Assembly (NCBI RefSeq): GCF_030733845.1
Contig: NZ_CP132311.1
Coordinates: 3,702,501 to 3,766,500, forward strand
DNA length: 64,000 nucleotides
Source of the DNA: Shinella zoogloeoides
GTDB taxonomy: Bacteria; Pseudomonadota; Alphaproteobacteria; Rhizobiales; Rhizobiaceae
Direction: 5' to 3'
Under the pieces are notes generated by a model. It had not been told where the DNA came from. It searched no databases and saw nothing but the letters and a program-made list of their open reading frames with translations. Position numbers and translations under genes: made by a program. This document shows, piece after piece, positions 42,553-51,173 of the stretch; the first letter of the stretch is position 1; the number at the start of each line of letters is the position of its first letter.

Positions 42553-42993
42553 TCAGACGCGCGGCTCGCGGCCGAGATTGGCCAGCACCATGCGCATATA
42601 CTCGAGAAGAAGCTCCCGCTCGAAGCGCCGGAAGCCCTGGAAAAGCGCTTCTTCCGTCGCGCTGGCCGCGGCGAGCGCCGTCTCCTGCAGCGCCTTGCCC
42701 TCGGTGGTGAGAAAGACGAGCTGGGCCCGCCTGTCCTTCGGGTGGCGGCGGCGGGAGATCAGGCCGTCGCGCTCCATGCGCGAGAGCGTGTTGGCCATGG
42801 TCGCCTGCTCGATGTCGAGCCGGTCGAGAAGTTCGCGCTGGGTCAGGCCGTCGCCGTTCCACAGTTCGAGCAGGACCGGGAACTGGCCGGGCGCAAAGCC
42901 GGCCCCGTCCGCCCGCGCATGGAGCGCGCGGGACGCCGCCTTCGCCAGGAGATTGGCGAGATAGGTCGCCGACGCCGTCCGGTCAAAGTCCAT
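42553..42993 (-). CDS. MarR-family transcriptional regulator
   Basis: A 146-residue MarR regulator with the winged helix at about residues 50-105 (LTQRELLDRLDIEQATMANT, then RMERDGLISRRRHPKDRRAQ). The start at 42993 (MDFDRTASA) is chosen because longer forms begin within a low-complexity stretch that overlaps a 16-bp tandem repeat. It is upstream of the M20 gene on the same strand, 81 bp away, and could be co-transcribed. The target and ligand are unknown. Confidence 0.88.
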   Translation of the reverse strand: MDFDRTASATYLANLLAKAASRALHARADGAGFAPGQFPVLLELWNGDGLTQRELLDRLDIEQATMANTLSRMERDGLISRRRHPKDRRAQLVFLTTEGKALQETALAAASATEEALFQGFRRFERELLLEYMRMVLANLGREPRV

Positions 42994-43403
42994 GAAGCGG
43001 AAGCTATGCCGGTTCGCGGCCGATGACAATGGATTGAGGCGATGGGGGATTGAGGCGATGGGGATTGCAGACGGTGGAGTTTGCCCCAAATGCGGGAAGC
43101 CGCCGACGACAGGAGGCTTGTCGCGGCGGCTTCGCTCGAATTATGGACAAAGGCCCGGAGAGGGGGATGAGGCCTTTGTCCTTGTCTGGCGCGGCGGGGG
43201 ACAGGCCGGGATGCCAGACAGCGGCTTGATCAGGTGCCGATGAGTAGTATTTGTGTGTCCGAATGTGGCTTTTCAAGGGATTCGAACGCCCGCGAAAATT
43301 ACAAATTGGTAACGTTCGTGTGAGGCTTCGACACCCCTTTGAAAGGGCCCTGGAGCGCAATGAAAGATAGACGCCGCAAGCGGCCCGCGCTATCCATTCC
43401 CCC
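42994..43403. other. Intergenic region between marR and polA
   Basis: No gene is seen in about 410 bp. It contains a 16-bp tandem repeat (GATTGAGGCGATGGGG at 43032-43047 and 43048-43063, with a short third start). The right part is AT-richer and should hold the polA promoter. No structured RNA is evident. Confidence 0.5.
43032..43063 (+). repeat. 16-bp tandem repeat, two units
   Basis: GATTGAGGCGATGGGG is repeated head to tail without mismatch, and GATTG begins a partial GATTG third unit. It lies about 40 bp before the MarR start in its leader and may arise from slippage. Confidence 0.8.
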
Positions 43404-46391
43404 ATGAAAAAAGGTGATCATCTCTTCCTCGTCGACGGCTCGGGCTTCATCTTCCGCGCCTTCCATGCCATCCCGCCGCTCAACCGCAAGTCGGACGGGC
43501 TGCCGGTCAATGCCGTCTCGGGTTTCTGCAACATGCTGTGGAAGCTCCTGAAGGATGCGCGCAACACCGACGTGGGCGTGACGCCGACCCATTTCGCCGT
43601 GATCTTCGACTATTCCTCGAAGACCTTCCGCAACGAGCTCTACGACCAGTACAAGGCGAACCGCACCGCGCCGCCGGAAGACCTGATCCCGCAATTCGGC
43701 CTCATCCGCCATGCGACGCGCGCCTTCAACCTGCCCTGCATCGAGAAGGAAGGCTTCGAGGCCGACGACCTGATCGCCACCTATGCCCGCCTTGCCGAAG
43801 CCGACGGCGCGGGCGTCACCATCGTCTCCTCCGACAAGGACCTCATGCAGCTCGTGACCGAGAACGTCTCGATGTATGACGGCATGAAGGACAAGCAGAT
43901 CTCCATTCCCGAAGTGATCGAGAAATGGGGTGTGCCGCCGGAAAAGATGATCGACCTCCAGTCGCTGACGGGCGATTCGACCGACAACGTGCCCGGCGTT
44001 CCCGGCATCGGCCCGAAGACCGCCGCCCAGCTTCTCGAGGAATATGGCGACCTCGACACGCTGCTGGCCCGCGCCGAGGAGATCAAGCAGGTCAAGCGGC
44101 GCGAGAATATCGTCGCCAATCGTGAGCTCGTGCTGCTTTCCAGGCAGCTCGTTACGCTGAAGACCGACACGCCGCTCGACATGCCGCTGGACGATCTGGT
44201 CCTTCATCCGCAGGACGGCCCCAAGCTGATCGGCTTCCTGAAGGCGATGGAATTCACGACCCTGACGCGCCGCGTCGCGGAAGCCTGCGACTGCGACGCC
44301 GGCGCCATCGAGGCGGCGAACGTGCCGGTCGAATGGGGCGCCGAGGCGCATGGCCCGGACCTCGACAAGGGCGACGTCGCCGGCCCGGCCCTGGTTCTCG
44401 ACGGCAACGAGACGGCGGCCGAGGCGGCCGCGACCCTGCTGCCGACCGCCAAGCCCGGCGAAGCGACGCCCTCGGCGCTCGCGAAGGCACGGGCCGAGCG
44501 CTTCTCCGCCGCGCCCATCGACCATTCCACCTATGAGACGGTGCGCGATCTCGACAGCCTCGACCGCTGGATCGCCGCCGCGCGCGAAACCGGCCTTGTC
44601 GGCTTCGACACGGAAACCACCTCGCTCGACGCCATGCAGGCCGAGCTGTGCGGCTTCTCGCTGGCCATCGCCGACAATGCCAAGGACCCCTCCGGCACGG
44701 TGATCCGCGCCTGCTACGTGCCGCTGAACCACAAGACCGGCGTCGGGGACCTGCTCGGCGGCGGGCTCGCCGAGGGGCAGATCCCGGTCCGCGCCGCGCT
44801 GGAGCGGCTGAAGGCGCTGCTGGAGGACCCGTCCGTCCTGAAGGTCGCGCAGAACCTCAAATACGACTACCTCGTCATGCGTCGGCACGGCATTACCGTC
44901 GAGGGTTTCGACGACACGATGCTGATGTCCTATGCGCTCGATGCGGGCGCCGGCAACCATGGCATGGACACGCTCTCGGAACGCTGGCTCGGCCACAAGC
45001 CGATCGCCTACAAGGATGTCGCGGGCTCCGGCAAGGGCGCGCAGACCTTCGACATGGTCGATATTTCCCGCGCCACGGCCTATGCCGCCGAGGATGCCGA
45101 CGTGACGCTACGGCTCTGGCATGTGCTCAAGCCGCGGCTTTCGGCCGATCACATGACCGCCGTCTACGAGCGGCTTGAGCGCCCGCTGGTGCCCGTGCTC
45201 GCCCGCATGGAGGAGCGCGGCATCACCATCGACCGGCAGGTGCTCTCGCGCCTTTCCGGCGAGCTGGCGCAGGGCGCGGCGGCGTTCGAGGACGAGATTT
45301 ACGAACTGGCCGGCGAACGCTTCAATATCGGCTCGCCCAAGCAGCTCGGCGACATCCTGTTCGGCAAGATGGGCCTGCCCGGCGCGTCCAAGACCAAGAC
45401 GGGCCAGTGGTCGACCTCCGCGCAGGTTCTGGAAGACCTCGCCGCCCAGGGCATTCCCCTGCCGCGCAAGATCGTCGACTGGCGCCAGCTCACCAAGCTG
45501 AAATCCACCTATACCGACGCGTTGCCCGGCTTCGTGCATCCCGAGACGAAGCGCGTGCACACGTCCTATGCGCTCGCCGCCACGACGACCGGCCGTCTTT
45601 CCTCCTCCGATCCGAACCTGCAGAACATTCCGGTGCGCACCGCCGAGGGCCGCAAGATCCGCACGGCCTTCATCTCGACGCCCGGCCACAAGCTGGTCTC
45701 GGCCGACTACAGCCAGATCGAGCTGCGCGTGCTCGCCCATGTCGCCGATATCCCGCAGCTCAAGCAGGCGTTCGCCGACGGCGTCGACATCCATGCGATG
45801 ACGGCTTCCGAAATGTTCGGCGTGCCGGTCGAGGGCATGCCGTCGGAAGTCCGCCGCCGCGCCAAGGCGATCAATTTCGGCATCATCTACGGCATTTCGG
45901 CCTTCGGCCTTGCCAACCAGCTCTCCATCGAGCGCTCGGAGGCCGGCGACTACATCAAGAAGTATTTCGAGCGCTTCCCGGGCATCAAGGACTACATGGA
46001 CAGCACCAAGGCCTTCGCCCGCGAGAACGGCTATGTCGAGACGATCTTCGGCCGCCGGGCGCATTATCCGGAGATCAAGTCGTCCAACCCCTCGGTTCGC
46101 GCCTTCAATGAGCGCGCCTCGATCAATGCGCCGATCCAGGGCTCGGCCGCCGACATCATCCGCCGCGCCATGGTGAAGATGGAGCCGGCGCTGACGGCCG
46201 CCGGCCTTTCCGCCCGCATGCTGCTGCAGGTGCACGACGAACTGATCTTCGAGGTCGAGGACGGCGAGGTCGACAAGGCGATCCCCGTCATCGTCGATGT
46301 CATGGAGAACGCGTCCATGCCGGCGGTGTCGATGAAGGTGCCGCTGAAGGTGGATGCGCGCGCGGCCGTCAACTGGGACGAGGCGCACTGA
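43404..46391 (+). CDS. polA: DNA polymerase I
   Basis: A 995-residue family A polymerase with all three activities. Residues 1 to about 300 are the 5'-3' exonuclease (LFLVDGSGFIFRAFHA, EADDLIATYARL, TGDSTDNVPGVPGIGPKTAA). The 3'-5' exonuclease has intact VGFDTETTSLDAMQ with the DxE pair, so proofreading is likely active. The polymerase has motif A SADYSQIELRVLAH, motif B RRRAKAINFGIIYG and motif C LLQVHDELIFEVE. It is slightly longer than the Escherichia coli enzyme because of an insert rich in alanine and glutamate between the two exonuclease domains (about residues 310-365). It fills gaps in repair and removes Okazaki primers. Confidence 0.98.
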   Translation: MKKGDHLFLVDGSGFIFRAFHAIPPLNRKSDGLPVNAVSGFCNMLWKLLKDARNTDVGVTPTHFAVIFDYSSKTFRNELYDQYKANRTAPPEDLIPQFGLIRHATRAFNLPCIEKEGFEADDLIATYARLAEADGAGVTIVSSDKDLMQLVTENVSMYDGMKDKQISIPEVIEKWGVPPEKMIDLQSLTGDSTDNVPGVPGIGPKTAAQLLEEYGDLDTLLARAEEIKQVKRRENIVANRELVLLSRQLVTLKTDTPLDMPLDDLVLHPQDGPKLIGFLKAMEFTTLTRRVAEACDCDAGAIEAANVPVEWGAEAHGPDLDKGDVAGPALVLDGNETAAEAAATLLPTAKPGEATPSALAKARAERFSAAPIDHSTYETVRDLDSLDRWIAAARETGLVGFDTETTSLDAMQAELCGFSLAIADNAKDPSGTVIRACYVPLNHKTGVGDLLGGGLAEGQIPVRAALERLKALLEDPSVLKVAQNLKYDYLVMRRHGITVEGFDDTMLMSYALDAGAGNHGMDTLSERWLGHKPIAYKDVAGSGKGAQTFDMVDISRATAYAAEDADVTLRLWHVLKPRLSADHMTAVYERLERPLVPVLARMEERGITIDRQVLSRLSGELAQGAAAFEDEIYELAGERFNIGSPKQLGDILFGKMGLPGASKTKTGQWSTSAQVLEDLAAQGIPLPRKIVDWRQLTKLKSTYTDALPGFVHPETKRVHTSYALAATTTGRLSSSDPNLQNIPVRTAEGRKIRTAFISTPGHKLVSADYSQIELRVLAHVADIPQLKQAFADGVDIHAMTASEMFGVPVEGMPSEVRRRAKAINFGIIYGISAFGLANQLSIERSEAGDYIKKYFERFPGIKDYMDSTKAFARENGYVETIFGRRAHYPEIKSSNPSVRAFNERASINAPIQGSAADIIRRAMVKMEPALTAAGLSARMLLQVHDELIFEVEDGEVDKAIPVIVDVMENASMPAVSMKVPLKVDARAAVNWDEAH

Positions 46392-46486
46392 GCGGCGCCC
46401 GGCTTAACGTGGCCTTAACGCCGGTTGCCGCTTGATCGGCGCAAACCAAGGCGGACCGGTGCCTCAGCCGGAACGGAGGCAAAGGC

Positions 46487-47536
46487 ATGCGATCCTCGAC
46501 CGGCGCGAAGGCGCTCTTTCGGCTGGTGGCGACCATGGCGGCAATCGCTATTCCGCTTGAGGCGGGCGCGGCCTGCCTGAAGGGCATCAATCTGGCCGGC
46601 GCCGAATTCGGCGAGGGCCGCGGCACCTACGGCAAGGACTATACTTATCCGTCCGCCGAGACGATCGCCTATTTCGCCGGCAAGGGCTTCAACGCCGTGC
46701 GGCTTCCCTTCAAGTGGGAGCGCCTGCAGCCGCGCCTTGGCCGCGGCTTCGACAAGGCGGAGCGCACGCGGCTTTCCGATGCGGTGAAGGCGCTGCGCAA
46801 GGCCGGCATGACCGTCATCCTCGACCCGCACAACTACGCCTATTACGGCAAGGACCGGATCGGCTCGGACGCGGTGCCGGACGGCGCCTTCGCCGATTTC
46901 TGGCAGCGGCTGGCCGAGGATTACAAGGATGACCAGGGCGTGCAGTTCGGCCTGATGAACGAGCCCTACGACGTGACGGCGACGCAATGGCTCGCCTCCG
47001 CCAATGCCGCCATCGCCGCCATCCGAAAGACCGGCGCGACGAACCTCGTTCTCGTCCCCGGCACGATCTGGACCGGCGCGCATAGCTGGGAGGAGGAGCG
47101 CGACGGCGGCGCCAACGGCACCGTGATGCTCGCCGTCGAGGACCCGGCGAACAATCATGCCTACGAGGTGCACCAGTATCTCGACGCGGACTTTTCCGGC
47201 AAGGCGAAGACCTGCGAGCGGGCGGACGACGCGGTGAAGGCGCTAGAGCGCTTTACCGACTGGCTGAAGCGCAACGGCAAGCGCGGTTTCCTCGGCGAGT
47301 TCGGCGCCTCCGCCGATCCCGCCTGCCTCGACGGGCTCGCCCGCATGACGGCGCTCGTCGGCAGGGAGACCGGGGTCTGGACCGGCTGGACCTATTGGGC
47401 GGCAGGCGACTGGTGGCCGGCGGACGAGCCGCTCAACATCCAGCCGACCGCCGAAGGGGACCGCCCGCAGATGGCCGCGCTCGTTGCCGGCGCGAACCCG
47501 TCCGAGGCGGCGGGAAGCTGCCCCGCGCTGCCCTGA
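46487..47536 (+). CDS. Secreted GH5 glycoside hydrolase (endoglucanase-like)
   Basis: A 349-residue enzyme with an N-terminal signal peptide (about residues 1-29, ending GAA). The GH5 TIM-barrel residues are visible. The acid/base glutamate is E159 in FGLMNEPYD and the nucleophile is E271 in FLGEFGASAD. Also seen are NAVRLPFKWERLQP, MTVILDPHNYAYYG and the late WTYWAAGDWW. It probably cuts a beta-1,4-glucan, such as cellulose or a related exopolysaccharide, outside the cytoplasm. Rhizobial relatives trim the cell's own cellulose. Linkage to the following operon is uncertain since a 313-bp gap separates them. Confidence 0.9.
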   Translation: MRSSTGAKALFRLVATMAAIAIPLEAGAACLKGINLAGAEFGEGRGTYGKDYTYPSAETIAYFAGKGFNAVRLPFKWERLQPRLGRGFDKAERTRLSDAVKALRKAGMTVILDPHNYAYYGKDRIGSDAVPDGAFADFWQRLAEDYKDDQGVQFGLMNEPYDVTATQWLASANAAIAAIRKTGATNLVLVPGTIWTGAHSWEEERDGGANGTVMLAVEDPANNHAYEVHQYLDADFSGKAKTCERADDAVKALERFTDWLKRNGKRGFLGEFGASADPACLDGLARMTALVGRETGVWTGWTYWAAGDWWPADEPLNIQPTAEGDRPQMAALVAGANPSEAAGSCPALP

Positions 47537-47849
47537 CGGTTTTTCAAAGCCCGAATTTGCGGTTTTCCTGCACGCTCTGCGTTTATGGCTAACGGACCCT
47601 CAACGGGGCTGAATCGTTCCGCCGTGATACACCTGGCGATTCGCGCAACAGCCTGGGAAACCGGGCCTATTCGGCCTTTTTTCACGAAGTTCCACAATGG
47701 GTCGTCTCATGCTGGAGCGCCCTCCCAAGGGGCTTCACGAATTCTTATCCATGTCCCTTCAGCCGATCTTATCAACCGCCGGTTATGCCTTTCGGGAACG
47801 ATAAGCAAAGGCCTGCTGTCCGGCCGACGAAGAAACGATGGAGAAAGAC
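47537..47849. other. Intergenic region before the carrier-protein operon
   Basis: Contains a weak terminator for the GH5 gene (GGCC-TATTC-GGCC then six Ts, about 47664-47682). The operon promoter should lie to its right. No convincing gene is present. Confidence 0.45.
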
Positions 47850-48104
47850 ATGAAGCAGAAGATCCGTGACATCCTGGGCAAACACGGCGCTCTCCCGGTG
47901 CCGGTCGATCAGCTGGCGGACGATGCCGATCTCTATGCGGCGGGTCTTTCTTCCTTCGCCTCGGTCCAGGTGATGCTGGGCATCGAGGAAGCCTTCGACG
48001 TCGAATTCCCCGACAACCTGCTCAACCGCAAGTCCTTCCAGAGCGTCGATGCCATCACGCGGGCGGTCGCAAGCCTGGTCGGCAATGCGGAGGCCGCCGA
48101 ATGA
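47850..48104 (+). CDS. Acyl carrier protein dedicated to aminoacylation
   Basis: An 84-residue carrier protein. The phosphopantetheine attachment serine is S35 in DLYAAGLSSFASVQ, followed by the acidic helix II typical of carrier proteins (MLGIEEAFDVEFPD). The start at 47850 follows GGAG at six bases and gives MKQKIRDILGKHG. This matches the usual N-terminus of the carrier proteins that Bradyrhizobium/Agrobacterium amino acid:[CP] ligases charge. The ATG at 47838 is an alternative. Its stop overlaps the dehydrogenase start by four bases. It is distinct from the fatty-acid ACP, which would have the DSL motif. Confidence 0.9.
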   Translation: MKQKIRDILGKHGALPVPVDQLADDADLYAAGLSSFASVQVMLGIEEAFDVEFPDNLLNRKSFQSVDAITRAVASLVGNAEAAE

Positions 48105-49273
48105 CCCTCACCGTCGGTTCCAGCCTCACGGAGCGCGCCGAGCGCGTCTCCGCGGTGGCCGCAGCCCATGCCGACGACGTGGACGCCAAGGGCCGTTTCC
48201 CCCGGGAAGCGGTCGACGCCATGATCGCCGAACGGCTGCTGTCCATCCAGATCCCCGCCGCGCTCGGCGGCGAGGATTCCTCGCTTTCCGAGATCGCCGA
48301 GGTCTGTTCGCTGATCGGCCAGAGCTGCTCGGCCGCCGCCATGGTCTTCGCCATGCACCACATCAAGCTGTCGAGCCTCGTCACGCACGGGCAGGAAAGC
48401 GTCTGGCACGCCGCCTTCATGCGGCGCGTGGCGGACGGCCAGCTGCTGCTCGGCTCGGCGACGACCGAGGGCGGCATCGGCGGCAACCTGCGCAACAGCA
48501 TCTGCGCCGTCGAGATCGAGGGTGACCTCTGCCGCCTCACCAAGGATGCGACGGTGATCTCCTACGGCGCCAATGCGGACGCCATTCTCATCACCTCCCG
48601 CGCCCATGCGGATGCCGCCTCGACCGACCAGGTCATGACCGTCTTCACCAGGGACCAGTACACGCTGGAGCAGACCCACGTCTGGGATACGCTCGGCATG
48701 CGCGGCACCTGCTCGGACGGCTGGCTCTTCAAGGGCGAGGCGCCGAAGGAGCAGATCTTCCCGAAGCCCTTCGCCGAGATCGCCGCCCAGTCGATGCTCG
48801 CCACCTCGCATCTCCTGTGGAGCGCGGTCTGGTACGGCATCGCCGTCAACGCGGTCTCCCGCGCGCAGGCCTTCGTGCGCGCCGCGGCCCGCAAGAGCCC
48901 CGGCGTCGCGCCGCCCGGCGCGCTGCGCCTTGCGGAAGCCTCGAACCTGCTCCAGCTCGTGAAGTCCAGCACCGTCGCCGGTCTTCGCGAATACGAGGCG
49001 GCCAAGGCGGATCCGGACCGGCTCTCCTCCATGGGCTTTGCCGTCGCGATGAACAACGTGAAGATCGCCTCCTCCGAGACGATCCTGACGATCATCAACC
49101 AGGCCATGCTGATCTGCGGCATCATGGGCTACAAGAACGGCACGCCCTTCAGCCTCGGCCGGCACCTGCGCGACGCGCATTCCGCCCAACTCATGATCTC
49201 CAACGACCGCATCCTCGGCAACACGTCGAACCTCCTGCTTGTGCACAAGCAGGACACCAGCCTGATCGGGTGA
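48101..49273 (+). CDS. Acyl-CoA dehydrogenase-like flavoprotein
   Basis: A 390-residue flavoprotein of the acyl-CoA dehydrogenase superfamily. Typical landmarks are the N-terminal helical domain ([20 protein letters not shown]), the flavin-binding loop [18 protein letters not shown] and the C-terminal helical domain with [20 protein letters not shown]. It is translationally coupled to the carrier protein (ATGA), which suggests that its substrate is carrier-bound, for example an aminoacyl- or acyl-S-carrier thioester rather than a CoA ester. Its reaction is not known. It could desaturate or oxidise the alpha/beta position of the bound amino acid. This is inference. Confidence 0.88.
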   Translation: MTLTVGSSLTERAERVSAVAAAHADDVDAKGRFPREAVDAMIAERLLSIQIPAALGGEDSSLSEIAEVCSLIGQSCSAAAMVFAMHHIKLSSLVTHGQESVWHAAFMRRVADGQLLLGSATTEGGIGGNLRNSICAVEIEGDLCRLTKDATVISYGANADAILITSRAHADAASTDQVMTVFTRDQYTLEQTHVWDTLGMRGTCSDGWLFKGEAPKEQIFPKPFAEIAAQSMLATSHLLWSAVWYGIAVNAVSRAQAFVRAAARKSPGVAPPGALRLAEASNLLQLVKSSTVAGLREYEAAKADPDRLSSMGFAVAMNNVKIASSETILTIINQAMLICGIMGYKNGTPFSLGRHLRDAHSAQLMISNDRILGNTSNLLLVHKQDTSLIG

Positions 49274-49277
49274 CACA

Positions 49278-50192
49278 ATGGATATGCAAACCTCTCTTCT
49301 CGACCGGCTCTTCGATACGGGCCTGCTCATCGACACCGGCGTCGAAGGCCTCTACGGCCGCAGCGGCGCTTTCGAGGACGTCATCGCCCGCTTCGAGCGG
49401 CTGATCGACGCCTATGGCGGCGCCGACGGCGCGGAAGCCATGCGCTTCCCGCCGGGCATGAACCGGGCGCATTTCGAGTCTTCGGGCTACATGAAGAGCT
49501 TCCCGCAGCTTGCCGGCACGGTGCACAGCTTCTGCGGCGGCGACCTCGACCATATGAGCCTGCTGCAATGCATGGAGGTGGGCGGCGACTGGACGAAGGA
49601 CCAGAAGGCGACGGACATCGTGCTGACACCGGCGGCCTGCTATCCGCTCTACCCGACGATCGCCAAGCGCGGCCGCCTGCCGGCGGGCGGCGGGCTCTAC
49701 GACCTGCAGTCCTACTGCTTCCGCCATGAGCCCTCGAACGACCCGGCCCGCCAGCAGCTCTTCCGCATGCGCGAATATGTCTGCATGGGCACGCAGGAGC
49801 ATGTGACGACGTTCCGCCAGACCTGGATGGACCGCGGCCTGGAGATGATGGCCAAGGTCGGCCTCGACGTGACGATGGACGTGGCGAACGACCCGTTCTT
49901 CGGCCGCGCCGGCCGCATGATGGCCAACAACCAGCGCGACCAGAACCTGAAGTTCGAGCTCTTGATCCCGGTGACGTCGGCCGCCAAGCCGACGGCCTGC
50001 ATGAGCTTCAACTACCATCAGGACGCCTTCGGCGCGAAATGGGGCCTCAACCTCGAGAACGGCGATGTCGCGCACACCGCTTGCGTCGGCTTCGGCCTGG
50101 AGCGCATCGCGCTCGCGCTCTTCGCCCGTCACGGCCTCGACATCGCCGCCTGGCCGGCGGACGTGCGCAAGGTGCTGGGATACCAGGACTGA
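49278..50192 (+). CDS. Amino acid:[acyl-carrier-protein] ligase (class II aaRS-like)
   Basis: A 304-residue protein shaped like the catalytic core of an atypical (archaeal-type) seryl-tRNA synthetase but without the tRNA-binding arm. Class II motif 2 is [20 protein letters not shown]. Motif 3 is [12 protein letters not shown]. Candidate zinc ligands C121, E166 and C269 correspond, with a constant offset of ten, to the Cys131/Glu176/Cys279 that I recall for the Bradyrhizobium enzyme Bll0957. That family activates glycine or alanine with ATP and transfers it to the phosphopantetheine arm of a carrier protein, not to tRNA. The carrier is encoded just upstream. Amino acid choice here is not determined. 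Confidence 0.92.
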   Translation: MDMQTSLLDRLFDTGLLIDTGVEGLYGRSGAFEDVIARFERLIDAYGGADGAEAMRFPPGMNRAHFESSGYMKSFPQLAGTVHSFCGGDLDHMSLLQCMEVGGDWTKDQKATDIVLTPAACYPLYPTIAKRGRLPAGGGLYDLQSYCFRHEPSNDPARQQLFRMREYVCMGTQEHVTTFRQTWMDRGLEMMAKVGLDVTMDVANDPFFGRAGRMMANNQRDQNLKFELLIPVTSAAKPTACMSFNYHQDAFGAKWGLNLENGDVAHTACVGFGLERIALALFARHGLDIAAWPADVRKVLGYQD

Positions 50193-50193
50193 C

Positions 50194-51162
50194 ATGGCTG
50201 CCATCTTCGCCGGGCTTGACCCCGAGACCTACCAGCCACATGCGCTACACGATCCCGAGCGCATGTGGCCGGAGACGAACTGCTATGTCGACCTCTGGAT
50301 CGAGGTGCTGAACGCATTCGGCACCCGGCCCGAGGCGATGCTCGGCTTCTCGCTGACGCAGGATTTCGAGGGCGACCAGTTCACCTTCTTCAAGGTGCCG
50401 CTGGAGGACCTCGAAACCCTCTACGGCATCCGCTGCACGGAGCTTGCCATCTTCGACCGGGTGGAGAGCCATGTCGCGACCCAGATCGCGCGCGGTCGTC
50501 TCTGCCTCATCGAGATGGATAGCTTCTACATGCCCGATACGCGCGGCGTCGCCTACGGGCAGGAGCACGGCAAGACGACGGTGGCGGTCAACCGGCTGGA
50601 CCTTGCGAACAAACGGCTCGACTATTTCCACAATGCCGGCTTCTTCCGGCTGGAGGGCGAGGATTTCGACGGCCTGTTCCACCTGAACGACGGCCCCGAG
50701 GACCTGCCCTTCCTGCCCTATACGGAATTCGCGAAATTCCCGGCGGAGCAGCCCGGTGAGGCGCATCTGCGCCGCGAGGCAAATCGCCTCGCCGCCTTCC
50801 ATTTCGCCCGGCGTCCGGCGGAAAATCCGGTGGCGGCCTTCGCCAGCGTGTTTCCGCAGCAGGTGGAGGCGGTGGCGGAGCGGCCCTTCGGCTTCTTCCA
50901 CAAATATGCCTTCAACACGCTGCGCCAGCTCGGCGCCAATTTCGAGCTGGCCGGCAGCCATCTCGACTGGCTCGCGCCGGATGGCGGCCTGGCGGACGCC
51001 GCCGACGCTGCGCGGAAGATTTCCGAGACGGCGAAGTCCGTGCAGTTCCAGCTTGCCCGCGCCGTGACGCGCCGCAAATTCGCGCCGCTGGCGACCGCGC
51101 TCGACCCGGCCGCCGAGGCCTGGGACAGGCTGATGGCGACACTCGCCGCCCGCCTCGGCTGA
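50194..51162 (+). CDS. DUF1839 protein
   Basis: A 322-residue cytoplasmic protein of the DUF1839 family, which usually accompanies amino acid:[CP] ligases. Visible blocks are the N-terminal DPERMWPETNCYVDLWIEVL with a conserved cysteine, EGDQFTFFKVPLEDLETLYG, and EMDSFYMPDTRGVAYGQEHG. A conserved cysteine near residue 30 and histidine/aspartate residues later could form a transferase-like active site. One idea is that it takes the aminoacyl group off the carrier protein and transfers it to an acceptor. The start is one base after the ligase stop. The function is unknown. Confidence 0.85.
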   Translation: MAAIFAGLDPETYQPHALHDPERMWPETNCYVDLWIEVLNAFGTRPEAMLGFSLTQDFEGDQFTFFKVPLEDLETLYGIRCTELAIFDRVESHVATQIARGRLCLIEMDSFYMPDTRGVAYGQEHGKTTVAVNRLDLANKRLDYFHNAGFFRLEGEDFDGLFHLNDGPEDLPFLPYTEFAKFPAEQPGEAHLRREANRLAAFHFARRPAENPVAAFASVFPQQVEAVAERPFGFFHKYAFNTLRQLGANFELAGSHLDWLAPDGGLADAADAARKISETAKSVQFQLARAVTRRKFAPLATALDPAAEAWDRLMATLAARLG

Positions 51163-51173
51163 AGGAGGGAAGG

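Noticed and set aside
47585..47869. 94-codon plus-strand frame before the carrier protein gene
   Set aside because: No family similarity or ribosome binding site, and it overlaps the real ACP start in another frame.
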